Translations under genes and position numbers: made by a program
The notes under the pieces: model-generated
Told to the model about the DNA's origin: nothing
The model's database searches: none
What the model saw: the letters and a program-made list of their open reading frames with translations, nothing else
NCBI GenBank assembly: GCA_025345505.1
Contig: JANVCC010000130.1
Location: 7,086,745 to 7,150,744, forward strand
Length of the DNA stretch: 64,000 nucleotides
Direction: 5' to 3'
From: Todiramphus chloris collaris
Taxonomy: Eukaryota; Chordata; Aves; Coraciiformes; Alcedinidae
Shown here: positions 25,901 to 37,000 of the stretch, in pieces
Layout of the letters: each line of letters begins with the position of its first letter
Numbering within the stretch: position 1 is the first letter of the stretch

Positions 25901-28900
25901 TATCTGACTTCAGGTCATGTGGAATACAAACACAGATCATAGTTGTTGAATTTTCCACCAGTTGAAAATTTACACAATACACTACAAGCATCACCTTCAT
26001 ATTACACTGCTAAGCACACAAGAGAAATCAGAGATCTGCTATTAGACGATTTCTTATAAAGAGTTATTGATGGTCTTCATTGTACCATAACTAAAAAAAT
26101 CAACAAGTTTCCTACTAAGAACTGCATCTTCTCTAGAAGTTTATTTTTATGCAGCTACAGCCTCACTTCCCTTTCCCAATCACCCCTTGCTTCTCTTCCC
26201 ACTTCATATGACCTCACCTTACCCAAAAATGTGAAGAGATTGCTCTTATCACAATTTAGCAAGATACCACCTGCCAGCTGAACTGTGATAAATCACAGCT
26301 GGCCTTACAATACACATACTAGCAGTGACTGAGGCTGAGCTGGTGGGCAGCAGCTTGAGGCTGTTATTTAAACCATTGAGTACCCCCATCCACAAAAATC
26401 ATGCTAAGAAAATAGCTCAATAACACGACAGTTGCCATCACTACGTTGCTGTTCTAGTGAGCATTAGATCTATTGACTCTCTTCTCTACCTGCAACAGCC
26501 TTCTATTTAGCATGTAAGCCTTTTGCAGCCAACAAGATGGACAAACTGCCTATTCTTTGTACTCACACAACAGCTGATACAATATGACCCCCATCAATCA
26601 CAAGCTACTATCATAACAAAACTTACGACAGCAAATATCCATTCTTCCCTTCCCCCATGACTGCCCTTCTGAATAGATACAGTGCTGACAAAAAAAGGGT
26701 AGAAAGAGACAAATTCAGAAGTTATTAAAAAATGAAAATAAGGCTTAGAATGAAAACGTCAAAGGAACTGGAAGAGTTATTACTTTATTGTTACTCCTGC
26801 CATACATAACGCTTGTGTTTTCTGACTTCTATAAGAGCCAGACAATTGGGTACACAACTTGATTGTAATAAAAACATTATCTAGAATTAGGGACCTGCAT
26901 TTCTATTACCAAGCCTTTACATACTCTTTAAATAATTCCTTGAACCCAAGGTTTCAGACATGGATAAAGGAAGCTGTAAGCATGCACTGGGGTTTACTCA
27001 TTAGTTTAAACAGACACACAGGATAAAGAAACTTTATAAAAAATAGACTCTCAGATGAAATGGTTGACTAGGTTTGAACAACAACCACCACACTTGCAGA
27101 TGTGCTACAAACCATTAACCTTATACAATCAGTCACTGCACTTTGCTGAAATAAATGGATCTGAGTAGCTGAGCCACCCGGCAAACCTACCAAAAGCCCA
27201 CAGATGCTGCCCAGGATATTTCACTGCAGGTTTAAGAAATACCAGCTTCTCATTGGAATAGTGACCTACAGACACATGTACTTCATAAGCTACTTAAAAT
27301 CAACCTGTATCTGTAGATCAACACGACTGGTTAGTAACAACCATTGGCAGGTAAGAGCTAAAACACTTTCCCATATAAAAGTCCAGCCTCCTTCACCTGA
27401 TGCACAGAACTTACCTTCAGCCACAAAAACAAAACACTGAATGGGGTGTTTCTACTGCAAGGCAATTTCCCACCTCACTCTAAAGTGGACTTTTTGAAAC
27501 TTATATGGTAGGCACTCAATTCAGCAGCTGACTGTCCCCAGCCAGGAGGCTGGTTTACCTTCAACGTCAGTCTGCAATTAGAGATAGGTTTGTTTATGAC
27601 AAGACTGAATTCTGCATCAAAATGCCATGTCTTCTCTTTAAGGGGAGGAAGAGACTTCCTTAAATGGAACCAGAAAAATGAGGGTCTGGAGATGCGTGCA
27701 CCAGAACATTCCCTACATTTACACGGAGCAGTTCTGTGCCTTCAGAGACCTCAGCCCATCTTGTCATGTACTGCGTGGAAGCATCAGGCTCTTTCAGCTA
27801 ACTCACAGGCAGCCAGATCTCACCAGCCGATCTGCTGCGTTTCTGAACTGCGGCTGTGCCTCTGCCTTCCCTCTCACCCCCTTAAGCTCACTGAGATGCA
27901 CAAGACAGCAGCTAAACAGCATGGCTTTACTGAAAGATCTAGTGCTGCTATTCTTTTTCCCAGTAAAATTCTATTGAATTAGGACTTGGACATATGTGAT
28001 GATGTGGGAAGATCTTAGTAAGAAAGCAGGCTCATCAACCTACTTGCTATGGCAATGAACATCAAATATGGGCATGACTTGACTCTTTTTTAGTCTCTGT
28101 AGACCCTCTCTTGACACAGAAGGAAGTTGAACAAAGCTCAACAGGATCAAAGGAGGAAGAAATATGTGCAGAAGTGATCTGTTGTTAACACTACTACAGC
28201 AATTGTGCTAAACTTATGGTTCCATCACTATTCTCTTCTAGATTAGCTTTGGGTTTTTTTGTCAGAAGTTCTTTTTTTTTTTACCACTGTTCCTGACACT
28301 TTTCTTGAGCACACATATAAATGAGGAAAAAAACATTGGTTGACTGGAACGCAAGATTTCAAGAGGTATTCAAGTAAAAACAGTCAGAAAAGCACTCCCA
28401 TTTCAACTAATTTAATTTCTGAAATAAATTATCTGGACGGGGTGGTATTTTTCATTTCAGCACAGCTCACTGCAGTACCTACTGTGCTAACCATTAGGGC
28501 AGTTGTTATTCTGATTCGTACCCACTACTCACTGTGGAAAGCGCAAGAGAGGAAATTCAAGCAGCAGTTAAAGTGTCTGTACTCTTACGTGAAGAACCCT
28601 GGCAAGGGACAAGGGTGCAGCATAGTACAGAAAAGAGGTCCAAGTACTTGGTTCCTTTCTGACTAGCAGCAATGTTCCAGCCACTTACAGAAATTAATAA
28701 GAAACCACCAATAATAATTTCTTAATTCCAAAGACAGCTTTTGTTAGCAATGTTGGGAAAGCACTTAGGAGAAAACATTGCAAGGAGAGAATTCTCTAAA
28801 AAACATCATGAGTTTGGTGAGTATTTATTTCAATCTCTGCATCCAAACCAACTACATCTCTGTGTCCCTTCTAGCCAATTACCTTCCAATTTCCCCTTAC

Positions 28901-28975
28901 AAATAAAAGATCCTATAGATGTTGGGAGAGCTTCAGCAGGCTTTGTGTCTGATATGCAGCCCATATCACCATTAT

Positions 28976-28983
28976 CACTTACC
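28976..28983 (-). other. 5' splice site after the TBXAS1 ATG exon
   Basis: The exon ends ...TATTG and the intron starts GTAAGTG, close to the ideal U1 site. The break falls after the second base of a Trp codon (phase 2), as I recall for the mammalian TBXAS1 first coding exon. Confidence 0.65.
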
Positions 28984-29080
28984 AATACAGCAGGACCAGG
29001 AAGATCGCCACCAAAGCCAGGGTGACCGTTGTGCTATTCATTTCTATAGAGGCAGATGCCAGGAGATCTACAGGCTCCAT
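28983..29080 (-). CDS. TBXAS1: TBXAS1 (thromboxane A synthase), first coding exon, partial
   Basis: The minus strand reads a start codon at 29080-29078 followed by 32 complete codons and two bases of a Trp codon, then the intron begins GTAAGTG. The peptide starts MEPVDLL, has an Asn-Ser-Thr glycosylation sequon at residues 15-17, and continues into a hydrophobic helix TVTLALVAIFLVLLYW. This is the layout of a microsomal P450 N-terminal anchor. It resembles my recollection of the mammalian TBXAS1 N-terminus, where a similar helix ends in Trp at about the same position. TBXAS1 is an ER-bound P450 that isomerises prostaglandin H2 to thromboxane A2. The start is supported by A at -3 and G at +4 and by an in-frame TAG four codons upstream. 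The heme-binding and other P450 exons are not in the window. Another single-anchor membrane protein is possible; the assignment rests on about 33 residues and on the locus layout. Confidence 0.7.
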
Positions 29081-29173
29081 TTTGCTCCACTACAGCTCCA
29101 GCCTTGAGTGGTGTGTGCAGGGGAAAGTCTCTGCAAAAGCTGATAAAGCTTTGCACAGCTATATGAATGACAT
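29081..29173 (-). other. TBXAS1: 5' UTR part of the TBXAS1 ATG exon
   Basis: These 93 bases lie between a strong 3' splice site and the start codon. The exon opens with ATG TCA TTC ATA TAG, a four-codon upstream reading frame beginning on the first exon base after the CAG. A second in-frame TAG sits four codons before the main ATG, so no N-terminal extension from an upstream exon is possible in this frame. If the exon is instead a true first exon with a transcription start inside it, the acceptor would be fortuitous; I saw no clear TATA box just upstream. Confidence 0.6.
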
Positions 29174-29205
29174 CTGCAACAAAACAGGAACCAAGAGAGA
29201 AAAAA
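29174..29205 (-). other. 3' splice site upstream of the TBXAS1 ATG exon
   Basis: Read on the minus strand, a pyrimidine-rich stretch (TTTTTTCTCTC, then TTCCTGTTTTGTTG) runs into CAG directly before the exon. This is a good match to the vertebrate acceptor consensus. It implies at least one non-coding exon upstream, and the CpG island near 42.5 kb is the natural candidate. Confidence 0.6.
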
Positions 29206-32200
29206 CACATCAAGTCAAGTACAAACTGCAAACCTTTCCTGTTCTCATCAACTGCACACTCTGAGAGAGAACTTGAAGGTTCCTTGAATGGTAGGATGTA
29301 GCAATTTCCCCCCTCCTGCTGTTGTTGACTATCATGCCAGTAAATATTTACATACCCACTGCTTGAGACATCAGTACTGTTGAATGGGGTTTTAGACATC
29401 AAGTGTGGGAAACTGGGGAAAGTATGGAGAAAAAAAGGGGGAGACAGACAGACCATGGTAGATGGGGAAAGAGCTTGACCCTTCAGGGGTGCCCTGGCAT
29501 ACAAACAGTGGCATTCTATGAGGTAACAAAAATAAGGCATTTCTACAACATAAAACTTCATTAGCACTCGGTCTCCACACTGGTTATACCTTAAAAGAAT
29601 GGAACAAAGTAAACTTTAAATTATCAGAAATAAAAGGAGAAATTAGAGGAAAACTCTTCTAATGTGGCTACTAGAACTATAGAAAGAATATATACTAGAA
29701 TATATACTATAACTATATAGAAAGAAAAACTAATAAACAAAAAAACCCAACTATACTACCAGGGTCTGTAAGGCAGCATGTGTCACACTGCTTAATCCAG
29801 ACAGACAGCACTGTTTGGCTGTATCATCTTAGGTTCACGAGTACCACAGCAAATCTTCCAGGCTCAATGCAGTGCCCCCCTTTGGGCTACCCTCAACTAG
29901 CATCTCAGAAGACATTGTGTTGTATTTCTAGTAGCTGGGTTAACACCAATATGGCCACATCTACTTTCTCTGCATTGTGCCACGGTCAAGCTGTCACACT
30001 CCCTTGAACAACCTGCACGTGAACAGTCAAGCTTTGACTGCAGTTCAGAAAACGGTTTGTCTGTACTATATAAGTCCTCAGTTTTCTGCTATATTTTCCT
30101 GCCTTCAAACCTCAATCCTTTTCCAAGCATCCAATCCAGTCCAGTTAGAAAGTCTGACTAGAGAGCAAACCTTGAAGCACTTTTCTGAGAGAAGACCACC
30201 AACCTGCTACAGACGGTTACCAAATGCCATTATCAAAACCATCTTCACGATTACATCAGCAGCAGCAGCTTGCAATTAACATTCTTGCTGATGACAAAAT
30301 TCCCCGAACTGTCCAGTATCGTTTGTTACTTATGAAACTAGAAATACCCATATATGTACTGCAGCCTTCCCACTCGTTCCAAACAACCTATTTGAAAGTT
30401 ACAGACATCAAAGCTACCCAAAAAAAAACACCTTTCTGAATTACATGGTAACCTGGAGAAACAGAAATTCTGCAACATCTGATTCCCATAACACACCAGA
30501 TGAAGAGTGGATTCTTCTCATACAGCCCCAAGATAATAGCTTAGATTTAATGTGCAAGGCTTCTCCAATATCACTGTATTACATTTCCTGCTTTTATCAG
30601 AGAAGTTAATAATATAGGTATCAAAAAAGTAAGGTCTCTAACACAATGGAGTTTAATTTTAAGAAGATTTGGCTCTAGTCTAACTGAATCACTTCTATTT
30701 TGGTTCTCTGTGCTTCACAACTGCATTAATTCCCTTCCAGCCTCAGATCCTTGCAGAATAAGTAAAAGGTGTTAACCAGCTCATCAGCTCCACAGAATAG
30801 CACAGGAATTCACAGAAAACCTTGCTTATTGTATTAACAATGCTATTGCTATTCTGGGTCAATAACAGCTCTGCCAGTTTGCTGATGCTGCCAAGTTCTC
30901 CAAGAACAACTGCAACAAGATTCAAGGCCAGTGATGCAAGGAATTAATCAGTGGGCACAAGCCTATTCCAACCAGCAACTGATCCCATGGGACTTTAAGA
31001 AAAAAAACATAAATTCAAATATCCATATGCATTAAAGTCCCTTCAAAACACTAACCCAATCACCACAGGTGTAGAAGGTAAGAAATAGTATTCCAACTTC
31101 ACTGTACTTTACTTTGGTTTAATTACATGACATCTTTTTCTGCACGTAGAGGATGGATGCCCTCCTATTAAAGTCAATGGCCAAACTCCTATCAGCAAAC
31201 AGAGAGACAAGTACAGACCTCATTTTTTAAGAGGCACTGGAGCCTTTTTGCAGTCACACTGGGAGGTAGGTGGGGTGAATAGTTCTTAAATACTCACATT
31301 ATTAAAGAAAATAGGCTCTCACATCAGCATCCAGTTTGGAAGAGAACACATAATCAAACTCCCTACAACAACAACAACCACCACCATCCTTTTCTGTTGT
31401 TGATGTTGGGGTTTTGTTTTTTCAAGCCTCAGCACCTTTTTCTTGCTGAAGCATTTTAACTCGGCAGTTCCAACTATTAAGAAGGGTGGCACTCAGCACT
31501 GACTCTAGAATCCACCTGGAGCACTCCTCACTGCAGACCCATGAGCTTGCAGTTATCTTCCCAAAGTTAAGCATCTTAGGCACATGAAGACCCACAAAAA
31601 TCTACAGGAAGCTTTGTAGGGTGGGGAAAAGGAGTCAGGGATGCAGACAGCAATGGAAACAGGCTATTTATCATTCCTGCATCTCTCTTTACAGGTCCTT
31701 TACTTGAGAAATGCTAACCTAATTAACTAGTTAATAGCACAGATATTTTTCACCAGCCTGCTAGTTCTTTTCATGGAGCCACGCTGGTCAGGCTGATTAT
31801 GACAATGGTATCAAGGAGCTGTGGAGACAGATACGAAGTCCTCACTAACCACATGCTGGAGGAAGCCAGAGACAAGCAGAAGTGGAGGACAGCCTTTTCC
31901 TGCCAGACTTCTATGAGTCAGAAGCACTGTCTGCATTTGCCTCTATAAGGCTTCTCTCAAGATTGCATCTACCAAGGTTCACAGCCTCTTGACGCACTGC
32001 CATCAGAGCTCTTCTCCATAGCAAGTAAAATCCACAGATCATCACATCGTTCAGCACAAACTTCAGCAACAACAACAAAATGCTCAACACAAACTTACAT
32101 TCCATACACCCATCTCATCCCTCATTCCCCAGCACTGCCATAACTGTAGCCTCGGAGCTCCGCAGCAAATGTCAGATGTACAAGACAGAAGCTGTTCAAT

Positions 32201-33414
32201 CCCAAACAGCCAGAGCTTCAGCCTGCATGGACATTCGCAGCAGGGTTATGTTGAAAAAGGGAAGTACATTATAGCATTCAAAGTCTGACAAGTTGAACTG
32301 TTCCTCAGCTGAAAAGGATAAAAAAAAAAAAACCATGGCACCCAGACAATCCAGATTTTCTAGGAAGACTTAAAGCCCTGTCTACTATGAATCCAATAAT
32401 ATTTTCTGTAAATGCTCTTCCAAAACAATGCATTTCAACTTCAAAATGAATACAAGTGTGGCAAGGAGCCTCGACAACACTTGAAATACACAAGTACTGT
32501 TCTAACATGAAATATAGAGCTTATTAAAAAGCAGGATTATAGACCTCCTCAGTAGACCTAAATCATGTTAAGGATTTTGACCTGTCTTCAAAGTATATCA
32601 ACTGGAAAATGTAGCCTCATGTATTTCAGAGGCTAATGACTACACCAGCTAGACTAACCACGCACTCCTGCTAATGACCAAATTCAACTCCTCTCACACT
32701 ATTCTACCTTGTGTGTTTTAGGTCTATAATAATCTAATTAAGGCTGAGCCACACCAACTTTACGATAGATGAAGGAAGTCTAGAAAGGTGTTAAGTTTTA
32801 ATTTTATAGCAGTTCATCTCTACAGAATTTTGTAGTGTACTCTTCAGATCAACAAAATTCTGTTATCTGTAGAGCTTAGGCACAAAATACTGCAAATGAA
32901 ATACCACAGAACAGCTTTAAAAAAAAAAAAAGAGATTAATCAGAGCCTAGTTTATGTATAAGCTTCAACAAAGCCCGTGTACAAAACCATGTAAGTATAC
33001 ATGATATTAATTTATCTTAAAGACAAAAACCTTTCCAAAGCCAAAATGAATTCTTAACATCTTCAAGGCAGACCAATCAAAAAGATCAAAGGTACATTTC
33101 ACAGAGATTTTTTTTTTTTTTTACTATATTTAAAACAAACTTAATAGCCAAAGTACTGGTAATATTAATGTACTGGAATAGAGGGATTTACAGTGGCTGT
33201 CTATGACTTCATTATTACTATCCCTGTTCAAGGATTGCCCAAGAAGATTAATCAGACAATTTTGTACTCCTGCATGATAAACTACAACAAATTACTCAAC
33301 ACTCAGGCCACCAAGGCATCAGATTCCACTTATAAAGATCCTGCTCTATATTCAGAACAGATGGGAGAACTGAAGGACATGGAAGATTCTTGAACCGCCG
33401 TGAAAGAACAAGTC
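29206..33414. other. Non-coding stretch, probable 5' intron of TBXAS1
   Basis: Lies upstream of the ATG exon on the minus strand. It holds a small AT-rich duplicated patch at about 29.67-29.73 kb, an (AAC)n/(ACC)n run near 31.37 kb and poly(A)/poly(T) runs near 32.3, 32.9 and 33.1 kb. No exon was recognised. Confidence 0.4.
33108..33122. repeat. Poly(T) run, 15 bases
   Basis: An uninterrupted T run about 330 bases before the CR1 insertion. Simple homopolymer. Confidence 0.85.
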
Positions 33415-33425
33415 AATAAAATCAC
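33415..33425. repeat. 11-bp direct repeat left of CR1, possible target-site duplication
   Basis: AATAAAATCAC occurs here and again at 34045-34055, immediately after the CR1 tail. The 28 A-rich bases between this repeat and the first clear CR1 match are unassigned. CR1 often lacks clean target duplications, so coincidence in A-rich sequence is possible. Confidence 0.4.
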
Positions 33426-33453
33426 AAAAAAAACCCAAAAACAAACCAAAAAT

Positions 33454-34045
33454 CCACATCAAATGAACCATGACCAGCAGGTAGAGGAGGTGATTCTCTC
33501 CCCCTCTATTCCACTCCGGTGAGACCCCACCCAGAGTACTGTTTTCAACTCTGGAGCCCCCAACACAAGAAGAAGATGGACCTGTTGGAGCGAGTCCAGA
33601 GGAGAGCCACGAAGGTGATCAAAGGGAGCACCTCTCCTATGAAGACAGGCTGAGACAGTTGGGGTTGTTCATCCTGGAGAAGGAAAGGCTCTGGAGAGAT
33701 CTTACAGCAACCTTCCAGTACCTAAAGGAGACCTACAAGAAAGCTGGAGAGGGACTTTTTACAAGAGCATGTAGGGATAGGACAAGGTATAATGGCTTTA
33801 AGCTGAAAAAAGGTAGATTTAGAATAGACATAAGGAAAAAATTCTTCACTGTGAGAGTGGTGAGGCACTGGAAGAGGCTGTCCAGAGAAGCTGTGAATGC
33901 CCCATCCATGGAAGTGTTCAAGGCCAGGTTGGATGGGGCTTTGAGCAACCTGGTCCAGTGGGAAGTGCCCCTGCCCATGGCAGAGGGGTTGGAACTAGAT
34001 GATCTTCAAGGTCCTTTCCAGCCAAACTGCTCTATGATTCTATGA
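33454..34045 (+). mobile_element. CR1 LINE, 5'-truncated copy with complete 3' end
   Basis: The sequence follows the well-known 3' part of avian CR1. It runs through the GACCAGCAGGT region, the GTGAGACCCCACC and GAGTACTG region, and GAGCGAGTCCAGAGGAG, to the terminal CTATGATTCTATGA tail. One frame (33659-34045) stays open for 128 codons and encodes the end of the reverse transcriptase ORF2 (motifs FKLKKGRFRIDIRKKFF and VFKARLDGAL). All upstream parts, including the catalytic domain, are absent, as usual for CR1 copies. It inserted in the plus orientation, antisense to the proposed TBXAS1 transcript. An 11-base direct repeat flanks it (33415-33425 and 34045-34055). Confidence 0.93.
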
Positions 34046-34055
34046 ATAAAATCAC
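34045..34055. repeat. 11-bp direct repeat right of CR1, possible target-site duplication
   Basis: Exact copy of the AATAAAATCAC at 33415-33425. Its first A overlaps the last base of the CR1 tail. Confidence 0.4.
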
Positions 34056-37000
34056 TCCAATGAACTGTATCTCAAAAGGCAAACACAGTAACTGTGAAAC
34101 CACACTGAGGAAGCTGCTTTCATGACACTTCCTCCTGAGAAACAGGAAGACACACTTTTATACTTAAATTGTTTCACCAAGTCAGAACCTGGCTATATTA
34201 ACCCAAATGCTTCTCAGAAAACAGGCACCCAGCTTAAAATTCTATGAAACCTAAAATATTACTCAAACTTGTACCTCACCAGTTTAATCTTAGCTGACTA
34301 AAAAGTTATGGTACCTCAAACTCAGTCACTATCGCAGGGGCTAAAAACCTCATTATGCTAACTAAATGTAGTGCTGCTGTACTAAGTCCCCTCTAAAGCA
34401 ACAAGCTGTGAGATATCCTAGTTATTTCAAAGAACTCCATTTAGAAATAGCACAGATTTTGTGGTCAAAAGGAATGACAGTTTCTTCCTCTTGCTGTGAG
34501 AGCTCGGAATGAGTTTCTAAAATAAAGTTACCTTTGCTAGTAGTGACATTAAGATCTTGCAGCCCCAGTGAAATTCCAGAGAAAGCAGAAATTAATGTAA
34601 CATCTGCTGCCCGTGGCCAGGCATTTCTAAGCAAATTGACTTTATTAAATAATCGGTAACTTGTTTATATTTCTATAGCTTGCTTTAGAAACATTGATTG
34701 ATTCAAGCAATCCTATAATTTCATTGTCCTATAAACTTGACTGGAGATAAGTAAGGATTTGTGTTCATGGATCAATAGCTCCACGTTGACAGCAAAAGCC
34801 AAAGAACTCTGCCTAGACTAGTCTTGTAGCTGCAGAGCGGTGTAAATGTTTGCCTTTGTAACAACATCATGGTAAGAACTGGTAAGTTATCATTTCTTCT
34901 GTGAAATTCAGTTTTTAAACAGCCTGCAAAACACCTAATCTTCTTTGTTTGATCGAAAAGCTACTCTAGATAGCAAACCCAAGGCTTGATTCTCCAAATT
35001 GTGTTTCAGTGCTGGACCACAGGTCAAAAGAACTGTGAAAAACTTAACAGAGGCACCTTGTTCTGTAACTTAATTAACTAAACCACACTTATCAGCTTCT
35101 CTTTCATCCATTAGCTTGTGGGATTAACACCAAAACATATAAAGCCCAGCTCTTTTCTGCACTTAGCAAATAGGAAGATGCAGAATGATGGTTTTCCCCA
35201 ATTAACAGAAATATTTTGATACCTCAATGTGCTATCTCTAGCTACTACATTCTCCACCTTACCTCTCCAGTTTGCAGTTCAATAATTTTATTGTTGAATC
35301 CTTTCAACAGGATACAAAGAGATTTCTTCAGAGAAAGATTACATGAAGCCTCCTTAAAAGTGGGGCAGCCACCCCAGAAGCAGTTAGCCACAGCAAACAG
35401 CATTGCACAGAGCAGTGCAATGGCTCCTGGAGAAACTCTGGACACTGCATCCTTCGAGTTGCCCTGATGGGAGAATGGGAGTCGAAGAACAAACAGAAAG
35501 AACAAAATGGAGAATAGCAGCCAAGAAGAAGAAGAGCAGGTCATGCTGTGGCAGGAGGACAGCTGCAGACAGCCACCCTGCATTCTGCTTGTGAAAAGGA
35601 CAAGCCAAAAGCTGGATGAACGTGCTGCTCAGTACCTCTTTCAAACTCATCAGATTGCTGATACAGACCATCAGCAGCCTGCACACGTGCCCTGGAGATG
35701 GGATGCCAGGGCCAGGATGAGGGATAGGATGGGAGCTGAGGGCAACCCCAACATAGGCCAGCCCTCAACAAGGGGTGCAGACCCCCCAGGCTTGATGCAG
35801 GTAACAGGGTCCATCAGCACAGCAAGGGGTGAGCCTGAACCAGGCACCACCCAGGAGGTCATCAGCAACTGAACTCCCAGGCTCAACCTCCACTGGGGCT
35901 CCTGGGCCCAGGGGCAGAGTGTGTAGGTGGGAGGGGTCTCAGGTGAGGCCAGTCAGGACAGTTAAGACCTACTGGTACCTTCAGAGACCTGACACACTCA
36001 GTGATAAGGCCTGAAACAGGTACACACATAATGACAGCCACAGGGGAGCAGGGTATTTGAGAGAGTAAATTCAGTAATACAAAACATTTATCAACACCCT
36101 GTCAAAACTCAAAATGACAAAAAGGGAAAGGCACCAAAAACTTTGAACCTCAGCTGAGGTAAAGAAGAATTCTTCACCTGAGGCTCACCACTGTTTTTTG
36201 AAACAGCACACACTTCCAGAAGAAGCCCCACAGATGTGAATGGGGAACGTCCCCATGGGTTATGGCCTTCAGGCTGACACAAACAGTAGACTCAAGGCCC
36301 ATCAGGGAACTGTGGGCAGTATGGGCTCTGCCTTTATGCTTTATCTCTAATGATCTAAAATCAGAGGGATTGGATGCAATTACCCCTCTGAGGTGAATAA
36401 GATAGCAAAATGACAAAGCAAAAGAATGTGTGATGTATTAGACAATACAAACAAGCCAGAACCAGGACAGGCATTACCACTCAGGCACTACCACCGTCTA
36501 CTCTCAGCACAAAAGAGGCAGTAAACTGGCAAAAAGGAAGAAGAAAGGTCAAAATCAAGCAAGTCAGACTAATATTCTTGCACAGTAATGGTTTTCATAC
36601 TTCAAGAAGCCCAGAAGCTATTAGTCTCCATCCACATGCAAAAAAGCAGTATGACCACAAGGAGACTCAACCTGGCAGTTCAAAGCAATCACTGAGGACT
36701 GATCTCAGTTCTTCAGCAATTCTTTAGTGGCATCCACAGGGGCTCCCTTTTAGGCTGTGGAAACATCCCTTCGTGGGACACAGGAGGTTCTGCTGGAGGA
36801 CACCAGGTGCAGGGTTTGGTAATGCAGCTCTGACTTCTGCAGACAAGCAGGGGAAGGTTGAAGCCCTGTTGCCTCTCTTACCTTTGAAAATGTTCCCTGT
36901 GGTAAATATGTCAAAATTACAATAACTGCAGTGTGAACAATCGTGCTGGATATTTTCAGATGTCAGTAAGAAACCAAAATGTGGGGGCGACTGTAACATC

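Larger units (their letters stand above)
20539..28975. other. Non-coding stretch, probable TBXAS1 intron (nearest the ATG exon)
   Basis: AT-rich intronic-looking DNA with simple repeats at 22.55 and 22.91 kb and scattered short A or T runs. I see no second coding exon, RNA gene or dated transposon. Longer open frames, for example 27590-27982 on the plus strand, lack splice sites and family resemblance. Confidence 0.4.

Noticed and set aside
29081-29567. 177-codon minus-strand frame overlapping the TBXAS1 exon
   Set aside because: It is a different frame from the anchor peptide and reads straight through the acceptor and intron. It is a chance frame over the real exon.
35245-35583. Minus-strand frame with a signal-peptide-like leucine/phenylalanine-rich start
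   Set aside because: Overlaps three other open frames. The hydrophobic run comes from an A/G-rich stretch read on its complement, and no acceptor, donor or homologue was seen.
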